64,000 nucleotides of DNA from assembly GCF_002870125.1 (NCBI RefSeq), contig NZ_PNEO01000018.1, positions 61,071 through 125,070 of the forward strand. The letters run 5' to 3'. How positions within the stretch are numbered: position 1 is the first letter of the stretch; each line of letters begins with the position of its first letter. A model generated the notes under the pieces. The model saw nothing but the letters and a program-made list of their open reading frames with translations, ran no database searches and had not been told where the DNA came from. Shown piece by piece: positions 21,750 to 31,416 of this stretch. This DNA comes from Burkholderia sp. WAC0059 (lineage in GTDB: Bacteria > Pseudomonadota > Gammaproteobacteria > Burkholderiales > Burkholderiaceae). A program made the position numbers and the translations under genes.

Positions 21750-23955
21750 GGGCCGCGACCCGGCGGCCGGTCTGAGCGAGCACGAGATCGACGCGCTCGT
21801 CCTTGCGCGTCATGCCGATCCGTTCGCGCTGCTCGGCCTGCACCGCATCGACGGCCAACCCTACGTGCGCGCGCTGCTGCCCGGCGCGGCCCGCGTGACC
21901 GTCGTGGCCCGCGACGACGCGCGGCCGCTCGGCGAGCTCGCGCGTATCCATCCCGCGGGACTGTTCGCCGGGCGCGTCGACGGCATCGGATCGGGCGCTG
22001 CCTACCGGCTCGCAATCGACTGGCCCGGCGCGCGCCAGAACGTAGAGGATCCCTATTCGTTCGGCCTGCTGCTCGACGACGACGTGCTGCGGCGGTTCGC
22101 CGACGGCGACCCCTACGCCGTGCTCGACTGCCTGGGCGCGCGCATGCTCGTCCAGGACGGCGTGCCCGGCGTGCGCTTCGCCGTGTGGGCGCCGAACGCG
22201 CGCCGCGTGGCCGTCGTCGGCGACTTCAACGGCTGGGACGGCCGCCGCCATCCGATGCGGCTGCGCCACGCGGCCGGCGTCTGGGAGTTGTTCGTGCCGC
22301 GCGTCGCAGCCGGCGCGCGCTACAAGTACGAGATCGTCGGCGCACACGGCGACGTGCTGCCGCTCAAGGCCGACCCCTGCGCCCGGCAGACCGAGCGGCC
22401 GCCGGCCACGGCCTCCGTCATCGCCGACGACGGCGCGCTCGACGGCTACCGCTGGCGCGACGCGGCCTGGCTCGAACCGCGCGCGCAGCGCCAGGGCCCG
22501 CGCGCGCCGATCTCGATCTACGAGGTCCATGCGCCGTCCTGGCTCGGCGAACCGGCGGCCGGCTGGGCCGCGCTCGCGGACCGGCTGATCCCCTACGCGC
22601 AGGGCATGGGCTTCACGCACCTCGAACTGCTGCCCGTCGCCGAGTACCCGTTCGGCGGCTCGTGGGGCTACCAGCCGCTCGCGCAGTTCGCGCCCACGGC
22701 GCGGCTCGGCGCGCCGCAGGACTTCGCCGCGTTCGTCGACCGCGCGCACGAGGCCGGCCTCGGCGTGCTGCTCGACTGGGTGCCCGCGCACTTTCCGAAC
22801 GACGCGCACGGCCTCGCGCAATTCGACGGCACGCCGCTCTACGAGCACGCGGACCCGCGCGAAGGCCTGCACCCCGACTGGAACACGCTCGTCTACAACC
22901 TCGGCCGCCGCGAAGTGAGCGCGTTCCTGCTCGCCTCGGCGCTAGCCTGGCTCGACCGCTATCACGTCGACGGGCTGCGCGTGGACGCCGTCGCCTCGAT
23001 GCTCTACCGCGACTATTCGCGCGCGCCCGGCGCCTGGGTGCCCAATGCGCACGGCGGACGCGAGAACCTCGAATCGATCGCGTTCCTGAGACGGCTAAAC
23101 CACGAGGTGCGGCACGTGCCGGGGCGGCCCGGCGTCGTCACCGTCGCCGAGGAATCGACGGCATGGCCCGGCGTGACCGCGCGCGTCGAGGACGGCGGCC
23201 TCGGCTTCAGCTTCAAATGGAACATGGGCTGGATGCACGACACGCTGCATTACCTGCGCGAAGACCCGCTGTACCGCCGCCATCACCATCACCAGATGAC
23301 GTTCGGCCTCGTCTACGCGTTCTCCGAGCGCTTCGTGCTGCCGCTCTCGCACGACGAGGTCGTGCACGGCAAGGGCTCGCTCATCGGCAAGATGCCCGGC
23401 GACCGCTGGCAGCGCTTCGCGAACCTGCGCGCCTATTTCGGCTTCATGTGGGCACACCCAGGCAAGAAGCTGCTGTTCATGGGCGGAGAGCTCGCGCAGT
23501 CCGCCGAGTTCGATCCCGACGGCGCCCCGCACTGGTCCCTGCTCGACGACCCGCTGCATCGCGGCATGCAGACGCTCGTGCGCGACCTGAACCGGCTCCA
23601 TGCGGCCGAGCCCGCGCTGCACGCGCTCGACGGCGAACCGGCCGGTTTCGAATGGATCGTCGCCGACGACGCCGGCAACAGCGTGCTCGCCTGGCGCCGC
23701 ACGGACGGCGCAGGCCGCGAGGTAGTCGCCGTCTGCAACTTCACGCCGGTGCCGCGCCACGGCTACCGGATCGGCCTGCCGCTGCCGGGCCGCTGGATCG
23801 AGCGCATCAATACGGACAGCGAGGCCTACGGCGGTTCGAACGTCGGCAACGGCGGGCTCGTCGTCACCGAGGACGTGGCGAGCCACGGCCAGCCGCAGTC
23901 GGCCTCGCTCGTGCTGCCGCCGCTCGGCACGCTGATCCTCGGGAGGCAGCCATGA
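21742..23955 (+). CDS. glgB: 1,4-alpha-glucan branching enzyme
   Basis: A 737-residue branching enzyme that introduces alpha-1,6 links into the glucan made by GlgE. An N-terminal carbohydrate-binding region (HADPFALLGLHR, near residue 30) and the CBM48 module (VRFAVWAPNARRVAVVGDFNGWDG, near 145-170) precede the GH13_9 barrel. The nucleophile is D415 (GLRVDAVASMLYRDYSR), the acid/base is E470 (VTVAEESTAWPG), and LSHDEVVHGKGSL holds the third Asp. All family signatures are intact and length is normal. Its ATG lies inside the end of treS-mak, so the two are translationally coupled. A 72-bp gap separates it from glgX. Confidence 0.96.
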
Positions 23956-24027
23956 GCGGCGTGCTCGCGCGAACGGGCGGCGGCACGACACGTCGCGCGC
24001 GCCGGACGAGGCGCAAGGAAGCCCGCG

Positions 24028-26202
24028 ATGGCCGCCGGGACTAACGGCCTCGGCCTGCCCGACCGCATGCTGCCGGGCGCGCCCGCGCCGCTCGGCGCGA
24101 CGTGGGACGGCCTCGGCACGAACTTCGCCGTGTTCTCGGCCCACGCCTCGCGCATCGAGCTATGCCTGTTCGATCCGACCGGCCGCAAGGAGCGCGTGCG
24201 CTACGCGCTGCCCGAATGCACCGACGAGGTCTGGCACGGCTATCTGCCGGGCGCGCACCCGGGCACGACTTACGGGCTGCGCGCGTACGGCCCGTACCAG
24301 CCGCAGCAGGGCCACCGCTTCAACCCGTACAAGCTGCTGCTCGACCCCTACGCGCGGCGGCTCGTCGGCCCGTTCCGCTGGTCGGACGCGCTCTTCGGCT
24401 ACCGCGCGCATTCGAACCGCGGCGACCTCTCGCTCGATCGCCGCGACTCCGCGCCCGCCATGCCCAAGTGCGTCGTGACGCACGAGCGCTTCGACTGGTC
24501 CCGCGACGTCCGGCCCGACGTGCCGTGGGGCGAGACGGTGATCCTGGAGACGCATCTGCGCGGCGCGTCGATGCTGCGCCACGACCTGCGCGCGCACCTG
24601 CGCGGCACGTTCGCGGCGCTCGCCTCGCCGCGCTTCGTCGAGCATCTGGCGAAGCTCGGCGTCACGGCCGTCGAGCTGATGCCCGTGCACGCGTTCCTGC
24701 ACGAGCGCTTCCTCGTCGAGCGCGGGCTGCGCAACTACTGGGGCTACAACCCGGCCGCGTTCTTCGTGCCCGAGCCGTCCTACCTCTCGAACCACGATCC
24801 CGACGAAATGCGCATCGCCGTGCGCCAGCTCCACGCGGCCGGCATCGAGGTCATTCTCGACGTGGTCTACAACCACACCTGCGAAGGCAACGAGAGCGGC
24901 CCGACGCTCGCCTGGCGCGGGCTCGACAACGCGAGCTACTACCGCCTCGCGCCCGGCGACGAGCGCCATTTCGTCAACGACACCGGCTGCGGCAACACGC
25001 TGAACCTCTCGCATCCGCGCGTGCTGCAGATGGTCGTCGATTCGCTGCGCCACTGGGCCGACTCGTATCGCGTGGACGGCTTCCGCTTCGACCTCGGCAC
25101 GACGCTCGGGCGCGAGGCGTCGGGCTTCGATCCCGGCGCGGGATTCTTCGACGTGCTGCGCCAGGACCCGGCGCTCTCGCGCTGCAAGCTGATCGCCGAG
25201 CCCTGGGACGTGGGCCCCGGCGGCTATCAGCTCGGCAACTACCCGCCGGGGTTCGCCGAATGGAACGACCGCTTCCGCGACAGCGTGCGCCGCTACTGGC
25301 GCGGCGACCCGGGCCAGCGGGCCGACCTCGCGGCGCGCCTGACCGGCTCAGCCGACCTGTTCGACAGGCGCATGCGCCGGCCGTGGGCATCGCTGAATTT
25401 CGTCGCATCGCACGACGGCTTCACGCTCGCGGACCTCGTCGCCTACGAGCACAAGCACAACGAAGCCAACGGCGAGGAAAACCGCGACGGCCACAACGAG
25501 AACGCAAGCGCGAACTGGGGGGCCGAGGGACCGACCGACGACCCCGGCATCGCCGACACGCGCGCGCGCGTGGCCCGCTCGATGCTCGCCACGCTCCTCG
25601 TCTCGCTCGGCACGCCGATGCTGCTGGCCGGCGACGAGCTCGGCCGTACGCAGCGCGGCAACAACAACGCCTATTGTCAGGATAACGATACGTCCTGGCT
25701 CGACTGGACGCTCGCCGACACGCCGGCCGGCCAGACGATGCGTGCGTTCGTCGGGCGCGCCGTCGCGCTGCGCCGCGCGCATCCGCTGCTGCGGGAAACC
25801 CGCTTTCTGTTCGGCGAACGCGAGGTGCTGCCCGGCGTGCGCGACGTCGCCTGGTTCGACGAGCACGGCGAGCCGCTTTCGCCGCAGGCGTGGCAGGACC
25901 CCGAGGCGCGCGCGTTCGCGCTGCGCCGCGCCGGGCCCGGCCCCGACGGCGAGACGGAAGTGTTGCTGCTGATGCTCAACGCGTCGGCGGGCGCCGTGAC
26001 GTTCGCCCTGCCCGCGCCGCCGCTGGCATGGCAAGTGCTGCTCGACACGGCACGGCCCGACGCCGCGCCGTACGCATTGGCCGGCAGCACCTTCGACGTC
26101 GGGGCCCACACGCTCGCGGTGCTCGGCTCGGCCGCCGCATCCGCCCCGGCCGACGGCAACGGCGGCAACGCCATCCGCGAAGACGGCCTCGAAGCCGAAT
26201 AG
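24028..26202 (+). CDS. glgX: Glycogen debranching enzyme (isoamylase type)
   Basis: A 724-residue GH13_11 enzyme that hydrolyses alpha-1,6 branches. The N-terminal CBM48 (GLGTNFAVFSAHASRIELCLFD, residues about 30-52) is followed by the barrel. Catalytic residues are D355 in GFRFDLGTTLGRE, E391 in LIAEPWDVGPGGYQLG and the Asp in FVASHDGFTLADL. The NRDGHNENASANWGAEG stretch is also typical of GlgX/TreX. In the GlgE pathway it would trim branched glucan to maltooligosaccharides for MalQ and TreZ. The ATG at 24028 is weakly supported (GGAAG about 12 bases upstream). A 30-codon frame coupled to the glgB stop runs across this start. The C-terminus ends with an Ala/Asp/Asn-rich stretch. Confidence 0.95.
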   Translation: MAAGTNGLGLPDRMLPGAPAPLGATWDGLGTNFAVFSAHASRIELCLFDPTGRKERVRYALPECTDEVWHGYLPGAHPGTTYGLRAYGPYQPQQGHRFNPYKLLLDPYARRLVGPFRWSDALFGYRAHSNRGDLSLDRRDSAPAMPKCVVTHERFDWSRDVRPDVPWGETVILETHLRGASMLRHDLRAHLRGTFAALASPRFVEHLAKLGVTAVELMPVHAFLHERFLVERGLRNYWGYNPAAFFVPEPSYLSNHDPDEMRIAVRQLHAAGIEVILDVVYNHTCEGNESGPTLAWRGLDNASYYRLAPGDERHFVNDTGCGNTLNLSHPRVLQMVVDSLRHWADSYRVDGFRFDLGTTLGREASGFDPGAGFFDVLRQDPALSRCKLIAEPWDVGPGGYQLGNYPPGFAEWNDRFRDSVRRYWRGDPGQRADLAARLTGSADLFDRRMRRPWASLNFVASHDGFTLADLVAYEHKHNEANGEENRDGHNENASANWGAEGPTDDPGIADTRARVARSMLATLLVSLGTPMLLAGDELGRTQRGNNNAYCQDNDTSWLDWTLADTPAGQTMRAFVGRAVALRRAHPLLRETRFLFGEREVLPGVRDVAWFDEHGEPLSPQAWQDPEARAFALRRAGPGPDGETEVLLLMLNASAGAVTFALPAPPLAWQVLLDTARPDAAPYALAGSTFDVGAHTLAVLGSAAASAPADGNGGNAIREDGLEAE

Positions 26203-26225
26203 CGCCGCAAGACACAGGAATCGCC

Positions 26226-28205
26226 ATGTCTCTCTCACGACCCGACCCGCACGCCCACCGCTACATGCATCACCTGCCGTTCGGCGCGCAGTTCACCGGC
26301 GGCGCCCACACGAAACCGCGCACGCGCTTCAGGCTCTGGGCGCCCTCGTGCTGGTCGGTCCAGGTCGAATTCGAGAACGCGCCCGGACTCGACCCGCTCG
26401 ACATGACGGACACGGACAACGGCTGGTTCGAAGGCGAAGCGCCTTGCGGGCCCGGCACGCTCTACCGCTACCGCATCGACGGCGCGCAGGCGGTGCCGGA
26501 CCCGGCCTCGCGCTTCCAGCCGCGGGGCGTGTCCGGCCCGAGCGAAGTGCTCGACCCGCGCGCCTATGCCTGGCGCCACGCGCAATGGCCCGGCCGCCCC
26601 TGGGAAGAAACGGTGATCTACGAGCTGCACGTCGGCGCGCTCGGCGGCTACCGCGGCGTCGCGCAGCGTCTGCCCGCGCTGGCCGGGCTCGGCGCGACCG
26701 CCGTCGAGCTGATGCCGCTGAACGACTATCCGGGCGAACGCGGCTGGGGCTACGACAGCATCCTGCCCTACGCGCCGCACGCGGCCTACGGCAGTCCCGA
26801 CGAGCTGAAGGCGCTGATCGACGAGGCCCACGGGCTCGGCCTGCAGATGTTCATCGACGTGGTCTACAACCACTTCGGGCCGCTCGGCAACGCGCTGCCG
26901 CTTTACGCCGCGCCGTTCTTCCGCGCCGGCACGAAAACGCCGTGGGGCGACGGTCCCGACTTCGACCGCTTCGAGGTGCGCGACTTCTTCTGCGACAACG
27001 CGCTTTACTGGCTGACCGAGTACCGCTTCGACGGCCTGCGCATCGACGCGGCCCACGCCATCGGCAACGCGCCGTGGCTGCGCGAGCTGGCCGACCACGT
27101 GCACGCGCGGATCGAACCGGGACGCCACGTGCATCTCGTGCTCGAGAACGGCAACAACGCGGCCAGCCTGCTCGACACGCACTTCGACGCGCAGTGGAAC
27201 GACGACCTGCACCACGCGCTGCACGTGCTGCTGACGGGCGAGACCGAAGGCTATTACTGCGCCTTCGCCGGGCATCCGGTCCGTCAGCTCGCCCGCGCGC
27301 TCGCCGAAGGCTTCGCCTTCCAGGGCGAGCCCTCGCCCGCGCACGGCGGCGAGCCGCGCGGCGAGCCGAGCGCGCACCTGCCGCCCACGGCGTTCGTCGC
27401 GTTCCTGCAGAACCACGACCAGGTCGGCAACCGCGCGTTCGGCGAACGGCTGCGCGCGCTGTGCGGCGACGACGACGCGCTGCGCGCGGCCACCGCGCTC
27501 GTGCTGCTCGCGCCCGGCATCCCGCTGCTGTTCATGGACGAGGAACACGGCTCCACGCAGCCGTTCCTGTTCTTCACCGACTACGCCGACGCCTCGCTCG
27601 CCGAGTCGATCCGCGAAGGCCGGCGGCAGGAGTTCGCGGCGTTCGCCGCATTCGCCGATCCCGCGCGGCGCGCGGCCATCCCCGACCCGAACGATCCGGC
27701 GACGTTCGCCGCCTCGTCGCCGCAGGCTTTGCCCGCCCACGTTTCCGACGCGCGCCGCGACGAGCGCGCCGGCACGACCGCGAACGCGAACGCCGCGCAA
27801 GACGGCGAGCGTCGCGAATGGATGCACTTCTACCAGTCCGCCCTCGCCGTGCGGGCGCGGCTCGTCATGCCGCGCCTGCGCCATGCGCGCGCGCTCGGCG
27901 CGACGGTGCTCGTCGATGCCCGGGGCCATGAGACCGCCGCGCTCGTGGCGCGCTGGCGGCTCGGCGACGGCGAAACGCTCTCGATCGCGCTGAACCTCGG
28001 CGCCGACGCCGTGCCGCTGCCCGGGAGGCCCGAACCGCCGTGGGGCACCGTGATATTCGAAACGCCCGCGCGCGCGCGCGATGCCGCCTGCCGGGACCAG
28101 CGCCTGCCCGCGCGCGCCTGCCTCGTCTGGCTGACCGGCGACGTGCCCGGCTACGCGAGCCATCACGACGCGCGCGCGATACCGCGGCAGGAGCAGCCGA
28201 CATGA
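26226..28205 (+). CDS. treZ: Maltooligosyltrehalose trehalohydrolase
   Basis: A 659-residue GH13_10 enzyme that releases trehalose from maltooligosyltrehalose. An N-terminal CBM48-like domain (TRFRLWAPSCWSVQVEF, about residues 37-53) precedes the barrel. Catalytic residues are D274 (GLRIDAAHAIG), E307 (HLVLENGNNAA) and the Asp in FLQNHDQVGNRAFGERL. The VVYNHFGPLGN and YRFDGLRIDAAHAI motifs separate TreZ from GlgB and GlgX. Its substrate is normally produced by TreY, but no treY gene is present in this window. The stop codon overlaps the malQ start (ATGA). Confidence 0.95.
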   Translation: MSLSRPDPHAHRYMHHLPFGAQFTGGAHTKPRTRFRLWAPSCWSVQVEFENAPGLDPLDMTDTDNGWFEGEAPCGPGTLYRYRIDGAQAVPDPASRFQPRGVSGPSEVLDPRAYAWRHAQWPGRPWEETVIYELHVGALGGYRGVAQRLPALAGLGATAVELMPLNDYPGERGWGYDSILPYAPHAAYGSPDELKALIDEAHGLGLQMFIDVVYNHFGPLGNALPLYAAPFFRAGTKTPWGDGPDFDRFEVRDFFCDNALYWLTEYRFDGLRIDAAHAIGNAPWLRELADHVHARIEPGRHVHLVLENGNNAASLLDTHFDAQWNDDLHHALHVLLTGETEGYYCAFAGHPVRQLARALAEGFAFQGEPSPAHGGEPRGEPSAHLPPTAFVAFLQNHDQVGNRAFGERLRALCGDDDALRAATALVLLAPGIPLLFMDEEHGSTQPFLFFTDYADASLAESIREGRRQEFAAFAAFADPARRAAIPDPNDPATFAASSPQALPAHVSDARRDERAGTTANANAAQDGERREWMHFYQSALAVRARLVMPRLRHARALGATVLVDARGHETAALVARWRLGDGETLSIALNLGADAVPLPGRPEPPWGTVIFETPARARDAACRDQRLPARACLVWLTGDVPGYASHHDARAIPRQEQPT

Positions 28206-30439
28206 GCGCCGCGCGCCGGGCCGGCGAATCCGTGGCGAGCCTCGCGGCCCGCGCCGGATTCGAGGTCGACTGGACTGACGCGCACGGCGTCGGGCAGCGC
28301 GTGGACGAACCCACGCTCGCCCGGCTGCTCGACAGCATCGGCCTGCCCTGCGCGAGCGCCCTGCAATTGCGGCAGAGCGCCGCCGCGCTCGTGGCCGGGC
28401 AATCGGCGCGCCGGCTGCCGCCGCTCGTCACCGCCGAATGCGAGCGCGTGATCGCCCTGCCGGCATCGGCCGTTCGTGCGGGCAGCCGCTATCGGATCGA
28501 GCTCGAAAGCGGCGCGCGCATCGAAGGCCGCTTCACGGCGCCGAGGGGCGCGCCCGTGCTGCTCGCGCCCGTCGGTGAGCCCGGCTATCACACGCTGCTG
28601 CTCAACGAGCACCCCGTGACGCTCGCCGTCGCGCCGTCGCGCGGCCATACGGTCGAAGACGCCGCGCGCGCGGCGCAGCGCGGGGAAAGGCCCGCGCTCT
28701 GGGGCATGAGCGCGCAGCTTTACGGACTGCGGCGCCCGCACGACGGCGGACTCGGCGACTACACGGCGCTCGCCGAACTCGCCTCGCTCGGCGCGAGCTA
28801 CGGCGCCGACGTGCTCGCGCTGAGCCCCACGCATGCCATGTTCAGCGCCAATCCCGCGTGGTTCAGCCCCTATGCGCCGTCGTCGCGGCACTGGCTCAAC
28901 GTCGCGCACGTCGACCCGGCCGCGCTGTTCGGCACGGCCGCCGCCGATGCCGCGCGCGCCGCCGTGCAGAACGACGAAGCCTGGCGCGAGCTCGAGACGT
29001 CCGACCTGATCGACTGGCCGCGCGCGGTCCCGTCGAAGCTGCGGGTGCTGCGCACGCTCTACGACGACTTCGACGCGCGCGAGCGCCGCGCGAACACGCC
29101 GCGCGCGCAGGCCTTCGAGGCGTTCTGCGCGCACGGCGGCACCGCGCTCGAAGACCACGCGCGCTTCGAGACGCTGCACGCGACGCTGTGCAACGCCCAG
29201 GGCCAGCCGACCCACTGGCGCGACTGGCCTGCCGAACTGCGCGATGCGCGCGGCGCGGCCGTCGAGTCCTTCGCCGACGAACATCGCCGCGAGGTCGACT
29301 TTCACCGGTTCCTGCAATGGCTGGCCGCCGACGGCCTCGCGCAGGCCCAGCGCCGCGCGCGCGATTCGGGCATGGCGATCGGCCTCGTCGCCGACCTCGC
29401 GGTGGGCTGCGACGGCTCGGGCAGCGAGACCTGGTCGCAGCCGCAGGACATGCTCGCGCATGCCTCGATCGGCGCGCCGCCCGATCTGTTCAACCAGGCG
29501 GGCCAGAACTGGGGCCTCACGACGTTCTCGCCGCGCGCGCTGCAGGCGAACGGCTTTCGCGCGTTCATCGGGATGCTGCGCGCCGCGTTCGCCCACGCGG
29601 GCGGCGTGCGCATCGACCACATTCTCGGCCTGCGCCGCCTGTGGCTCGTGCCCGAGGGCGAAAGCGCGAAGCGCGGCGCCTATCTGCGCTATCCGTTCGA
29701 CGATCTGCTGCGGCTCATCGCGCTCGAATCGTGGCGGCATCGCGCCGTGGCGATCGGCGAGGATCTCGGCACCGTGCCGCCGGGCCTGCGCGAGCGGCTG
29801 GCCTCGCACGGGCTGCACGGCATCCGCGTGCTGTGGTTCGAGCGCGAGGGCGCGTCATTCGTGCCGCCGGGGCGCTGGGACGCGAACGGCATCGCCACGA
29901 CGACGACGCACGATCTGCCGACCGTCGCGGGCTGGTGGCGCGGCAACGATATCGACTGGCGCGACAGAGTCGGCCAGACGCTGCCGCGCGCCGACGGCCA
30001 GAACCCGGCCGCATTCGAACACGCGCAACGCGCCGCCGAACGGGCCGCGCTCTGGGAAGCGATGCAGCGCGCGGGCGTGGCGACGGCCGGCGCGGCGGTG
30101 CCGCCGCCCGACGCCGCGCCCGTGGACGCGGCGCTCGCCTTCGTCGCGAGCGGTGCAAGCCCGCTCGTCACCTGTCCGCTGGAGGACCTGCTCGGCCTCG
30201 CCGATCAGCCCAATCTGCCCGGCTCGGTCGACGAGCATCCGAACTGGCGCCGTCGCCTGCCGGTATCGGTCGAGGCATTGCCCGACGACGCCGGCTTCGT
30301 CCGCCGCGTGCAGACCGTCGCGCAGGCCCGCCGGCAGGCGTACCCGGCGCCGGAGCAGACCGCTTCCGGCAGCGGTCGATCGACCGGCGGCGAACGGCCC
30401 GACCCGGCCCGCGCCGCGCCGCCGCCCGCGCTGCCGTGA
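28202..30439 (+). CDS. malQ: 4-alpha-glucanotransferase (amylomaltase)
   Basis: A 745-residue GH77 enzyme that redistributes glucose units among maltooligosaccharides. The N-terminal 160 residues form the beta-sandwich extension seen in long proteobacterial MalQ. The GH77 domain starts near WGMSAQLYGLRRPHDGGLGDYTAL (split here for length; about residues 168-190). Catalytic residues are D472 (GVRIDHILGL), E520 (IGEDLGTVP) and the Asp in TTTTHDLPTVAGWWRG. The terminal 20 residues are Pro/Ala-rich and probably disordered. The start overlaps the treZ stop codon. This is the last intact gene of the operon; a strong unused ribosome-binding site follows at 30474. Confidence 0.94.
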   Translation: MSAARRAGESVASLAARAGFEVDWTDAHGVGQRVDEPTLARLLDSIGLPCASALQLRQSAAALVAGQSARRLPPLVTAECERVIALPASAVRAGSRYRIELESGARIEGRFTAPRGAPVLLAPVGEPGYHTLLLNEHPVTLAVAPSRGHTVEDAARAAQRGERPALWGMSAQLYGLRRPHDGGLGDYTALAELASLGASYGADVLALSPTHAMFSANPAWFSPYAPSSRHWLNVAHVDPAALFGTAAADAARAAVQNDEAWRELETSDLIDWPRAVPSKLRVLRTLYDDFDARERRANTPRAQAFEAFCAHGGTALEDHARFETLHATLCNAQGQPTHWRDWPAELRDARGAAVESFADEHRREVDFHRFLQWLAADGLAQAQRRARDSGMAIGLVADLAVGCDGSGSETWSQPQDMLAHASIGAPPDLFNQAGQNWGLTTFSPRALQANGFRAFIGMLRAAFAHAGGVRIDHILGLRRLWLVPEGESAKRGAYLRYPFDDLLRLIALESWRHRAVAIGEDLGTVPPGLRERLASHGLHGIRVLWFEREGASFVPPGRWDANGIATTTTHDLPTVAGWWRGNDIDWRDRVGQTLPRADGQNPAAFEHAQRAAERAALWEAMQRAGVATAGAAVPPPDAAPVDAALAFVASGASPLVTCPLEDLLGLADQPNLPGSVDEHPNWRRRLPVSVEALPDDAGFVRRVQTVAQARRQAYPAPEQTASGSGRSTGGERPDPARAAPPPALP

Positions 30440-30473
30440 CGGACCGACGACGACGCCCGCGATGCGAAGGTGG

Positions 30474-30492
30474 AAGGAGGAGAAAGCAAATG
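30474..30492 (+). promoter_or_regulatory. Strong Shine-Dalgarno and ATG with no credible gene behind it
   Basis: AAGGAGG, a 9-base spacer and an ATG follow malQ by 35 bp on the operon strand. The reading frame from this ATG runs only 72 codons (to 30708), is Arg/Pro/Ala-rich, and is antisense to the kinase-like gene that ends at 30506. It looks like the ribosome-binding site of a lost operon gene. In related operons treY would be expected here. Confidence 0.5.
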
Positions 30493-30505
30493 AAACGACG
30501 GGCGA

Positions 30506-31267
30506 TCAGGCGGGCCCGAGCGGCACGCCCAGCGTCAGCGTGCCCGGTGCGCCGTCTTCCGGCGGATGCTGCCCGAAGCGGCCGCCGTGCGCCTCGGCCA
30601 CGCGCTGGCACAGCGCCAGCACCCAGGCCGACCGGCCGTTTTCCTGCGGCCCCGCGGCCTGCGTCCGCGCGAACGCTTCGAGCAGATGCGGCTGGGCCTC
30701 GTCGGTGAGCGCGCCGGCGCTCGCATCGAACGCGACCGCGCATTGCGCGAAGCCGCCTTCGAGCGAAACGTCGAGCGACACCGTCGCGCCGCGCGCGCTC
30801 GCCTCGACCGCGAACACGAGCATCAGCCACAGCGCCTGGGCGCAGCGCTCGCGATCGCCGACGACCGTCTCGCCGCGCAACGCATGCCGCGCCGCGAGCG
30901 TCACGCCGCGCGCGTCGGCCAGCGCGACGCGCACGTCGGCCAGCGTCGCCTCGACGACCTCGCGCAGCACGAACGGCTTGCGCTCGATGCGCAGATGACG
31001 GGTTTCGCTGCGCGTCGTGTCCACCATCTGTTCGAGTAGCTGCACCTGCTGCTCCACGCCCGTGCGGATGCCGCCGAGCGCGCGCTGCGCGGTCGCGTCG
31101 GCCGTATCGACCTTGCGCTCGAGCACGTAGGCCCAGCTATGGATCGCATTGAGCGGGCTGCGCAGATCGTGCGAAACCCGCGACAGCACATGGTCGCGCA
31201 TGAACAGTGCCGCCTCGGCGCAAAGACGCGCCGTACGCTCGAAACCGGAAGAAGAAGTCGCCGCCAT
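30506..31267 (-). CDS. Sensor histidine kinase-like protein with degenerate ATP-binding domain
   Basis: A 253-residue soluble protein. The HisKA dimerisation helix is clear: VLSRVSHDLRSPLNAIHSW with phosphoacceptor H33. The following catalytic domain is hard to recognise. The place of the N-box (residues about 143-157, RCAQALWLMLVFAVEAS) has no Asn, and the G2 box is replaced by GRSAWVLALC (211-220). It may therefore not bind ATP and could act as a phosphotransfer or signalling scaffold rather than a kinase. No membrane segment or sensor domain is present. The start at 31267 has AGGA seven bases upstream; 31288 is the alternative. A TATAAT -10 box lies at 31322-31327. It diverges from the FKBP gene. 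Confidence 0.72.
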   Translation of the reverse strand: MAATSSSGFERTARLCAEAALFMRDHVLSRVSHDLRSPLNAIHSWAYVLERKVDTADATAQRALGGIRTGVEQQVQLLEQMVDTTRSETRHLRIERKPFVLREVVEATLADVRVALADARGVTLAARHALRGETVVGDRERCAQALWLMLVFAVEASARGATVSLDVSLEGGFAQCAVAFDASAGALTDEAQPHLLEAFARTQAAGPQENGRSAWVLALCQRVAEAHGGRFGQHPPEDGAPGTLTLGVPLGPA

Positions 31268-31321
31268 CGAAGTCCTCGTATGCCTCATGTCCGCCCGCGA
31301 AAACGCGCGCGAAGCCAACCC

Positions 31322-31327
31322 ATTATA
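31322..31327 (-). promoter_or_regulatory. Candidate -10 box (TATAAT) for the kinase-like gene
   Basis: TATAAT on the minus strand, 55 bp upstream of the chosen start. No good -35 found. Confidence 0.45.
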
Positions 31328-31377
31328 GGCAGGCCGATGGACACGCACGTCCCGCGTGCGCGCCGCGTCAATACGCC

Positions 31378-31383
31378 TACAAT
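31378..31383 (+). promoter_or_regulatory. Candidate -10 box (TACAAT) for the FKBP gene
   Basis: TACAAT, 33 bp upstream of the FKBP start codon; an AGGAG ribosome-binding site follows at 31406-31410. No good -35 is visible. Confidence 0.45.
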
Positions 31384-31416
31384 GGCGCTTTTCCCTTATT
31401 CGATCAGGAGCACTCC

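Noticed and set aside
30490..30708. 72-codon frame behind the strong ribosome-binding site after malQ
   Set aside because: Antisense to the kinase-like gene, Arg/Pro-rich, no similarity recognised; treated as a relic signal, not a gene.
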